A stretch of 6,021 nucleotides of DNA from Paracoccaceae bacterium. Its GTDB lineage: Bacteria; Pseudomonadota; Alphaproteobacteria; Rhodobacterales; Rhodobacteraceae. The stretch is taken from NCBI GenBank assembly GCA_002683355.1, contig NYTF01000006.1:8521-14541 (forward strand). Reading direction: 5' to 3'. Both the position numbers and the translations under genes were made by a program. Shown piece after piece: positions 1 to 4,987 of the stretch. Under the pieces are notes generated by a model, which did not search any database, had not been told where the DNA came from, and saw nothing but the letters and a program-made list of their open reading frames with translations. Each line of letters starts with the position of its first letter. The first letter of the stretch is position 1.

Positions 1-60
1 GACATAACCATCGGTGCGAACAGAGGTTGTGCCGCTAGAGGCGCGCCTTTACAAAATTAA
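1..60 (+). CDS. Possible 3' end of an upstream gene (partial, unidentified)
   Basis: Frame 1 is open from the left edge to a TAA at 58-60 and gives a 19-residue tail, DITIGANRGCAARGAPLQN. The other two forward frames hit stops (TAA at 5-7, TAG at 36-38). The stretch is clearly richer in G+C than the AT-rich spacer that begins right after the stop, which fits a coding-to-intergenic boundary. It lies in the same direction as the MttB-family gene and ends 48 bases before its ATG, so the two could be co-transcribed. I do not recognise the protein. In related genomes, neighbours of mttB-like genes include corrinoid proteins and their activators, but nothing visible here shows that. Nineteen codons without a stop could also occur by chance. 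Confidence 0.4.
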   Translation, partial: DITIGANRGCAARGAPLQN

Positions 61-97
61 TATCATTAAAAATAACAAGCAATTTATTAATTAATTT

Positions 98-101
98 TGA
101 G
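98..101 (+). promoter_or_regulatory. Weak ribosome binding site deciding the mttB start
   Basis: TGAG lies 7 bases before ATG 109. The alternative in-frame TTG at 97 overlaps this motif and is preceded only by A/T-rich sequence with no purine-rich Shine-Dalgarno. This favours the ATG. The motif is short, so the evidence is modest. Confidence 0.4.
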
Positions 102-108
102 TAAAAAT

Positions 109-1644
109 ATGGTAGAAAATAATTCACGACGCAGTGGTGGCAGATCAGCAAGGAAAGCTCTAAGAGCTGCTCCTTTGAGCAAAGAAATGCGCCCAATTAA
201 ACCAGGAATGGAAAGCAAAACATACCAACCATTAAACAAACAAGGGATGATAAAAATCCATAATGCGGCACTGGATGCATTGGAGCAAATAGGATTTGGA
301 GAGGTTCCAGAGACTGGTAAGGAAATATTAACAAACGCAGGTGCCATCATGGGAGATGACGGTCGAATTAGATTTCCCAGGGCTTTAGTTGAGGACATGA
401 TCGCTAAGGCGGCTAAAGAAATAACGTTGTTTGGCCGAAATCCAGACAATGATATGCAAATTGGCGGCGAACGTGTGTATTATGGGACCGCCGGGGCTGC
501 CGTTCATTTAGTAGATGTGGAAAAAAATGAATACCGAGAATGCTACGTTCAGGATTTATTTGATGCCGCAAAAATTGTGAACGCATTGGATAACGTGCAC
601 TTTTTACAACGGCCTATGGTTTGTCGTGACATTCCAGATAATTACGAAATGGATTTAAATACAATTTATGCTTGTACTAGAGGAACAACAAAGCATGTAG
701 GAGCAAGCTTCACAGAACCAGGCTTTGTAAAGGGTGCTTTTGATCTATTACATGAAATTGCAGGTGGTGAAAAACAATGGCGAGAGCGACCATTCGTTTC
801 AAACTCCAACTGCTTTGTGGTACCTCCAATGAAATTCGCTATGGAAAGCTGTCAAGTGATGGAGGAATGCGTTAGGGGTGGCATGCCAATCTTATTATTA
901 TCTGCTGGACAGGCCGGAGCAACAGCCCCTGCCCCAATAGCAGGAGCAATCGTGCAGGCCGTTGCTGAATGCTTGGCAGGCTTAGTATATGTAAATGCTA
1001 TGGTTCCAGGTCATCCAGCGATCTTTGGAACCTGGCCATTTGTGTCTGATTTAAGAACTGGAGCTATGTCTGGCGGTTCAGGTGAACAAGCTTTATTAAC
1101 TGCTGGATGTTCGCAGATGCACAAATTTTATGGCCTACCAGGAGGAGCAGCCGCTGGAATAGCAGATGCAAAAATGCCCGATTATCAAGCAGGTTATGAA
1201 CAAATGTGCTCCAATGTAATGGCTGGTTTAACTGGCTTAAATTTAGTTTATGAAAGTGTAGGAATGCACGCATCACTTTTAGGTTTTTGCTTAGAAAGCT
1301 TGATATTGGGTGATGATATGCTTGGCCAAGCTCAAAGATGTGTGCGCGGAATAGAAGTAAATGATGATACAACATCGCTAGAAGTAATTAGGCAAACCTG
1401 CCTAGAGGGGCCAGGACACTATTTAGGATCCGAACAAACATTATCATTAATGCAAACAGAATATGTTTATCCAGAATTAGGCGATCGAACCTCTCCAAAA
1501 GAATGGTTAGAAATTGGTAAACCTAATTTAATTAAAAATGCGATAAAGAAAAAAAATGATATCTTAAAAAACCCATCTGCAGCTGAATTTAGTCCTGAAT
1601 TGGATGCAAAAATACGAAAAATGTTTAATATTCATTTAAATTAA
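109..1644 (+). CDS. mttB: MttB-family (trimethylamine/quaternary amine) corrinoid methyltransferase, non-pyrrolysine type
   Basis: A 511-residue cytoplasmic protein of the MttB superfamily (Pfam MTTB). The family has a TIM-barrel fold and moves a methyl group from a methylated amine to the Co(I) of a partner corrinoid protein, feeding one-carbon metabolism. Recognisable stretches include a basic N-terminus rich in Arg/Gly/Ser (residues 7-20), YGTAGAAVHLVDV (125-137), FLQRPMVCRDIPDN (165-178), FVSNSNCFVVPP (229-240), LLSAGQAGATAPAP (263-276), GHPAIFGTWPFVSDLRTGAMSGGS (split across 301-324) and GLPGGAAAGIADAKMPD (342-358). Archaeal MttB reads an in-frame UAG as pyrrolysine; this frame has none, and the matching region near residue 351 carries an ordinary Ile. 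It therefore belongs to the pyrrolysine-free branch, of which MtgB (glycine betaine) is a characterised member. The substrate cannot be read from sequence. I chose ATG 109 over the in-frame TTG 97 because TGAG (98-101) lies 7 bases upstream and nothing precedes the TTG. No corrinoid protein gene follows it here. Confidence 0.9.
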   Translation: MVENNSRRSGGRSARKALRAAPLSKEMRPIKPGMESKTYQPLNKQGMIKIHNAALDALEQIGFGEVPETGKEILTNAGAIMGDDGRIRFPRALVEDMIAKAAKEITLFGRNPDNDMQIGGERVYYGTAGAAVHLVDVEKNEYRECYVQDLFDAAKIVNALDNVHFLQRPMVCRDIPDNYEMDLNTIYACTRGTTKHVGASFTEPGFVKGAFDLLHEIAGGEKQWRERPFVSNSNCFVVPPMKFAMESCQVMEECVRGGMPILLLSAGQAGATAPAPIAGAIVQAVAECLAGLVYVNAMVPGHPAIFGTWPFVSDLRTGAMSGGSGEQALLTAGCSQMHKFYGLPGGAAAGIADAKMPDYQAGYEQMCSNVMAGLTGLNLVYESVGMHASLLGFCLESLILGDDMLGQAQRCVRGIEVNDDTTSLEVIRQTCLEGPGHYLGSEQTLSLMQTEYVYPELGDRTSPKEWLEIGKPNLIKNAIKKKNDILKNPSAAEFSPELDAKIRKMFNIHLN

Positions 1645-1698
1645 ATAACAGTAGAAAGCTCAGATATAAGATCTATTTTTAACGGATTATTTATAATT

Positions 1699-1727
1699 TT
1701 GACCTAGAAGAAACTAAGCTAAATGAT
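1699..1727 (+). promoter_or_regulatory. Candidate sigma-70-type promoter for the TerC/YjbE gene
   Basis: TTGACC at 1699-1704 matches five of six bases of the -35 consensus. After a 17-base spacer, AATGAT at 1722-1727 matches four of six of the -10 consensus. Transcription would begin near 1734, leaving a leader of about 40 bases before ATG 1773. It sits in the only sizeable spacer on the + strand, after the end of the MttB gene, where a separate promoter is expected because the two genes have unrelated roles. In AT-rich DNA such matches arise by chance, so this stays tentative. Confidence 0.4.
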
Positions 1728-1772
1728 TATACAGTCGGTACAGTATTTTATTTGCTATTCTGGAATAAAAAA

Positions 1773-2381
1773 ATGCTCGAACATAGTTCTGAAATTATAC
1801 AGATTATCTTTGCAGATATAATTTTGTCTGGCGATAATGCCTTAGTAATTGGAATGGCCGCCGCAGGTTTGTCACCTGTTATGAGAAGGCGTGCAATTTT
1901 TTTGGGTATGGCACTAGCTGCAGGATTACGAATATTTTTTGCTGCGATCGCAAGTTATTTACTTGCTATTCCAGGCATATTATTTATTGGCGGATGCTTA
2001 TTAGCCTTTGTTTGTTTTCGTTTTTTCAAAGAATTGAGAGCCCACAACGCTGAAAATAAGTCTGAAAAGATTAGTAAAATTAACGTAAGCGGTAGTGAGA
2101 GAAGTCAACTTATAAAAGCTTTGACGACAATTACAATTGCAGATGTGTCCATGTCTATTGACAATGTTGTGGCTGTTGCCGCTATTGCGCGTGAGAACAC
2201 CTCATTACTTATCTTTGGCTTGGTTGTTGCGATTGCATTTATGGCCTTTTTTGCAACAATGATTATGAAATTAATGACTAAATATAGCTGGCTGAGTTAC
2301 GCTGGTTTGATATTTTTAGTTTACCTTACATATGAGATGCTTCATGATGGGTGGCCAGAAATACAATCTATAATATTTTAG
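1773..2381 (+). CDS. yjbE: TerC/YjbE-family integral membrane protein, probable metal (Mn) exporter
   Basis: A 202-residue inner-membrane protein of the TerC family, closest in my reading to the YjbE subgroup. TerC proteins have two homologous halves, each with an acidic Asp-Asn motif in a membrane helix. Both are visible: DIILSGDN at 15-22 and DVSMSIDN at 124-131. Hydrophobic segments lie at about 8-31, 41-61, 66-86, 115-139, 146-169 and 173-191, with a polar, charged loop at about 87-114 between the halves. TerC relatives such as MeeF/MeeY (YkoY, YceF) export Mn(II), in some cases to metallate secreted or membrane enzymes, so metal export is inferred. I chose ATG 1773 over the in-frame TTG 1752: TGGA at 1761-1764 is suitably spaced for the ATG, and the shorter form begins like typical family members. 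Many YjbE/YkoY genes sit behind a yybP-ykoY manganese riboswitch; I see none upstream. Confidence 0.85.
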   Translation: MLEHSSEIIQIIFADIILSGDNALVIGMAAAGLSPVMRRRAIFLGMALAAGLRIFFAAIASYLLAIPGILFIGGCLLAFVCFRFFKELRAHNAENKSEKISKINVSGSERSQLIKALTTITIADVSMSIDNVVAVAAIARENTSLLIFGLVVAIAFMAFFATMIMKLMTKYSWLSYAGLIFLVYLTYEMLHDGWPEIQSIIF

Positions 2382-2384
2382 TTA
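2379..2384. other. Zero-spacer convergent gene junction (terC end / Do protease end)
   Basis: The terC stop TAG occupies 2379-2381 and the stop of the opposite-strand protease gene (TAA on the minus strand) occupies 2384-2382. There are no bases between them and no G-C-rich hairpin with a T-run at the junction in either direction. Transcripts from either side must end inside the neighbouring gene's antisense strand or by Rho. Confidence 0.8.
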
Positions 2385-3854
2385 CTTAATCGGAAGTGCT
2401 AAAAATCTTTGATTACCATCTCTTCTCAAAAGAAGAAGAATGGCTGACTTACCGGAATCGATTGCTAAATTCACTCTGTCATTAAACTCAGCCACAGACT
2501 TTACTTGTTTTTGCCCTGCCTCAACAATAATATCACCAGCGGCAATGCCTTTCTTTGAAGCGGGACTATCATCATCAACACTTGATACAACGATACCATC
2601 CAGACCTTCCTTAAGACCCAGCTTTTCTCTCCAAGCTTTAGTTAATGCTGTTACGATCATACCACTAACCTCGGCTTGCTGAGGCTCAGCGGGGGAGTTC
2701 ATTTCGATATTATTTTCCGCTAGGTCTGCTTCGACCTGCTCTCTATGGCCAACTGTAACATTGATCATTATTTCTTTTCCATCGCGCATTACGATAACTT
2801 CAACAACTTTACCAACATCAGTAGCTCCTACTATTTTCACCAATGACCGTGTATCTTTTATAACCTTGCCATCGAAAGAAATAATCACATCTGCGACTTT
2901 TATCCCTGCACTTTTAGCCGGTCCTTCAGGGGTATTTGTTACCAACGCACCGTCAGTAGTTTCTAAGTCCTTTGCTTCTGCGATATCATCGCTTAGATCT
3001 TGTATACTAACCCCAAGCCAACCTCTTCTGGTCGCTCCATATTTTTCTAATTGATCAGTAACTTTACTGACAACATTTGAAGCCATTGAAAACCCAATAC
3101 CGATGGAGCCACCGTTGGGGCTAATTATGGCTGTGTTCACTCCAATCACTTCGCCATCCATATTAAACAAAGGACCCCCAGAATTCCCTCGATTAATTGC
3201 AGCATCTGTTTGAATAAAGTCATCATAACTGCCTCTGAGAGCCCGATTTCTGGCTGAAATTATACCCGCTGACACCGAAAAACCCTGTCCTAGCGGATTA
3301 CCAATCGCCAGAACCCAGTCTCCAACTCTCGCAAGATCACTATTACCGAATTCAACAAAATCTAAAGGTTTTTCATAATCCACTTTAAGAAGAGCAATGT
3401 CAGTTTTTGGGTCAGAACCTACCAACGTCGCTTTCAACTCCTCACCACTTACCAGTTCAACCAAAATTTCATCAGCCTTTTCAATAACATGATTGTTGGT
3501 AACAACTAAACCTGTGCTAGATATGATAAATCCAGACCCAAGGGCCGAGGTTCTGCGCCTACGTGGCATCCCATCCGAATTATCTTGGTTTGGTAGATTT
3601 CGAAATAGGTCCTCAAGTGGTGAGCCCTTGGGGATTTCTGGAAGCAAGTTATTTGTAGATTTAATATCTGTAGAAGTTGTAATATTAACAACTGCTGGGC
3701 TAATTACATCAACCAAATCAGCAAAGCTCTTATACGAATTTTGAGCATAACTAGGCGATAGATGAAAGAAGACAATTAGAACAAGGCAAGAGATCGGGAG
3801 GAAAGTTTGAGAGATAAACGCCAATTTAAAATTGTGCAGTGAAACTTTACTCAT
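2382..3854 (-). CDS. degQ: Do-family (DegP/DegQ/HtrA) periplasmic serine endoprotease
   Basis: A 490-residue secreted protease-chaperone that handles misfolded envelope proteins. An N-terminal signal peptide covers about residues 1-37: a basic start, a hydrophobic core at about 19-31, and likely cleavage after SYA. The chymotrypsin-like domain (about 42-265) has the full catalytic triad: His122 in TNNHVI, Asp152 in KTDIALL and Ser225 in RGNSGGPLF. Two PDZ domains follow, at about 277-368 (GWLGVSIQ onward) and 395-488, separated by a polar Glu/Asn/Pro-rich linker. Two PDZ domains and this length match DegP/DegQ/MucD rather than one-PDZ DegS. DegP and DegQ cannot be told apart with certainty; the linker between Met96 and the protease core is short and Arg-rich (RRRR at 98-101). 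ATG 3854 is supported by AAGGGG nine bases upstream and by the signal peptide. It is the last gene of the hflK-hflC-DUF2065 cluster and abuts the convergent terC gene without a spacer. Confidence 0.93.
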   Translation of the reverse strand: MSKVSLHNFKLAFISQTFLPISCLVLIVFFHLSPSYAQNSYKSFADLVDVISPAVVNITTSTDIKSTNNLLPEIPKGSPLEDLFRNLPNQDNSDGMPRRRRTSALGSGFIISSTGLVVTNNHVIEKADEILVELVSGEELKATLVGSDPKTDIALLKVDYEKPLDFVEFGNSDLARVGDWVLAIGNPLGQGFSVSAGIISARNRALRGSYDDFIQTDAAINRGNSGGPLFNMDGEVIGVNTAIISPNGGSIGIGFSMASNVVSKVTDQLEKYGATRRGWLGVSIQDLSDDIAEAKDLETTDGALVTNTPEGPAKSAGIKVADVIISFDGKVIKDTRSLVKIVGATDVGKVVEVIVMRDGKEIMINVTVGHREQVEADLAENNIEMNSPAEPQQAEVSGMIVTALTKAWREKLGLKEGLDGIVVSSVDDDSPASKKGIAAGDIIVEAGQKQVKSVAEFNDRVNLAIDSGKSAILLLLRRDGNQRFLALPIK

Positions 3855-3863
3855 TTTATCATA

Positions 3864-3869
3864 CCCCTT
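3864..3869 (-). promoter_or_regulatory. Ribosome binding site of the Do protease gene
   Basis: On the minus strand AAGGGG lies nine bases before the ATG at 3854. It is one of the two strongest Shine-Dalgarno motifs in the window and fixes the start. An out-of-frame ATG at 3862-3860 lies between it and the start but meets a stop (ATG ATA AAA TGA) overlapping the true start, so it is not a real alternative. Confidence 0.7.
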
Positions 3870-3911
3870 GTTTCTTTACCAACTAATCTTATTTCGCTAA
3901 CTTTCAATATT

Positions 3912-4109
3912 TTATAGGAAAAAATACTTCGCAATCCATACGAGAAGTACTCCCATCCCAACCGTTAAAAGTCCAAAGTTTCTTCTAGTAGAAATATCCA
4001 ATTTACCTAACCACTTAACCAGTTCTTCAAACCTTGAAGGGGCGAGAGCCAACACTAAACCTTCTAGGACTGCTAAGCAGCCCAAGATTGTCAAAATTTC
4101 TGAGATCAC
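3912..4109 (-). CDS. DUF2065 (YjeT-like) small inner-membrane protein linked to HflKC
   Basis: A 65-residue protein with two hydrophobic segments (about 4-23 and 46-64) joined by a charged amphipathic stretch, so probably a helical hairpin in the inner membrane. It matches DUF2065, typified by E. coli YjeT, which is the same length and also lies directly after hflC. Shared features are the LEG motif (15-17), the Pro24 region and an Arg-rich turn before a glycine-rich second helix (RR at 42-43, G46). The function of the family is not established; constant position beside hflKC suggests an accessory role for the HflKC-FtsH assembly. It begins with GTG at 4109-4107; the G is also the last base of the hflC stop (TAGTG). 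There is no well-placed Shine-Dalgarno (only GAG two bases away), so translation probably depends on re-initiation after hflC. Confidence 0.85.
   Translation of the reverse strand: MISEILTILGCLAVLEGLVLALAPSRFEELVKWLGKLDISTRRNFGLLTVGMGVLLVWIAKYFFL
3919..3949 (-). terminator. Weak terminator-like hairpin with U6 run, ahead of the Do protease gene
   Basis: On the minus strand TACTTC (3949-3944) can pair with GAAGTA (3930-3925) across a 13-base loop, followed immediately by six T residues (3924-3919). That is the layout of an intrinsic terminator. The stem is only six base pairs, with two G-C pairs, so it would be inefficient alone. It overlaps the last codons of the DUF2065 gene. It could lower transcription from hflKC-DUF2065 into the protease gene, or be chance, since the codons (Lys-Tyr-Phe-Phe-Leu) also explain the T-run. 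Confidence 0.25.
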
Positions 4110-4987
4110 TACTCAGAGACCGATTTTAAGTCAGTCTTTAAATAGTCAAAAAATTCGCTGTCTGGAGACATGATAATTGTAGAGTTCGCACCGTCCAAAG
4201 ATTTTTCATAGGCAGTGAGAGACCGATAAAATGCAAAGAACTCTGGATCTCGACCAAATGCCTCTGCAAAGATTGCATTTCGTTCTGCATCAGCTTCACC
4301 TCTAACAATATCAGCGTTCTTTTGAGCTTCTGATACTGTCTCAACAACCGTTCTATCAGCTAAGGCCGTCACTTTCTTCGCAGCTTCATTACCTCGGGCA
4401 ATTTCATCTGCAGCTTCCCTCTCTCTTTCAGCTCGCATTCTTGCGAAAGTGGCTGTAAGATTTTCAATCGGCAAGTCCGCACGTTTAATCCTTACATCAA
4501 TTATATCAACACCAAGCGCGGACGCTTTTACTTTTGCAGAATCACGTATTGAGTTCATTAAATTAACCCGATCAGCTGATAATAAAGCACTTGATTGCAC
4601 TTCACCCAAAGTTGTTCTCAACTCAGCATTTAGAATTTGCTCTAATCTTGAAGCAGCTGCACTTGCGCCCCCAGAGCCAACAGCTCTCCTGAACGCTTTA
4701 ACGTCAGTTATTTTCCACCGTGCAAATGCATCCACGTCAAAACGTCGATTATCCTTCATCGTAACTTCCAAAGGCAAGGTATCCAGAGGCAAAATTCGCC
4801 CATCATACTTAACTACCGTTTGGACAAATGGTATCTTCACATTTAGCCCTGGTTCTTCAATAATATTTCTGACCTCACCGAATTGCAACACGAGCGCTTT
4901 TTGTCTTTCGTCTACTATAAACAGAGCAGACATTGCTAAAAAACCAATAGCAGCTAAAAATATAAAAATAAAGTAAGTGCGGCTCAT
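4109..4987 (-). CDS. hflC: HflC, SPFH/prohibitin-type subunit of the HflK-HflC modulator of FtsH
   Basis: A 292-residue protein anchored by one N-terminal membrane helix (about 5-24), with the rest in the periplasm. HflC pairs with HflK in a large cage around the ATP-dependent membrane protease FtsH and controls substrate access. An SPFH/band-7 domain follows the anchor, opening with VDERQKALVLQFGEV (25-39) and EPGLNVKIPF (45-54), with DVRIKRADLP at 164-173. A long charged, Ala/Glu/Arg-rich helix runs from about 180 to 245 and would form the cage wall coiled coil. The C-terminal part (FFAFYRSLTAYEKSL, 250-264, then IIMSPDSEFF at 271-280) is typical of HflC. ATG 4987 has AAGGG (5000-4996) eight bases upstream and overlaps the hflK stop by one base (TAATG), so translation is probably coupled to hflK. 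The length is shorter than E. coli HflC (334) but normal for alphaproteobacteria as I recall. Confidence 0.94.
   Translation of the reverse strand: MSRTYFIFIFLAAIGFLAMSALFIVDERQKALVLQFGEVRNIIEEPGLNVKIPFVQTVVKYDGRILPLDTLPLEVTMKDNRRFDVDAFARWKITDVKAFRRAVGSGGASAAASRLEQILNAELRTTLGEVQSSALLSADRVNLMNSIRDSAKVKASALGVDIIDVRIKRADLPIENLTATFARMRAEREREAADEIARGNEAAKKVTALADRTVVETVSEAQKNADIVRGEADAERNAIFAEAFGRDPEFFAFYRSLTAYEKSLDGANSTIIMSPDSEFFDYLKTDLKSVSE

Noticed and set aside
87..449. Minus-strand 120-residue open frame antisense to the start of the MttB gene
   Set aside because: It is the reverse-complement shadow of a strongly recognisable coding frame, has no family resemblance and no promoter or RBS.
1064..1375. 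Minus-strand 103-residue frame inside the MttB gene
   Set aside because: Shadow of the MttB frame; His/Leu-rich translation without recognisable motifs.
1662..1680. AGAT...ATCT hairpin followed by ATTTTT after the MttB stop as a terminator
   Set aside because: Only a four-base-pair, A/T-rich stem with an interrupted T-run; too weak to call.
1645..1772. yybP-ykoY manganese riboswitch upstream of the YjbE/TerC gene
   Set aside because: Looked for because of family precedent; the conserved purine-rich loop and stems are not visible.
1943..1952. TGCGATCGCA palindrome, resembling the cyanobacterial HIP1 octamer
   Set aside because: A single occurrence inside terC coding sequence, not repeated in the window; the gene content does not suggest a cyanobacterium.
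3902..3916. TTGAAA and TATAAA on the minus strand as a promoter for the Do protease gene
   Set aside because: TTGAAA (3907-3902) has no -10 box at suitable distance, and TATAAA (3916-3911) has no matching -35; the two are in the wrong order to act together.
4449..4976. Plus-strand 175-residue open frame opposite hflC
   Set aside because: Long, but antisense to clear HflC coding sequence; low-complexity Ser/Thr/Ala-rich translation typical of a shadow frame.
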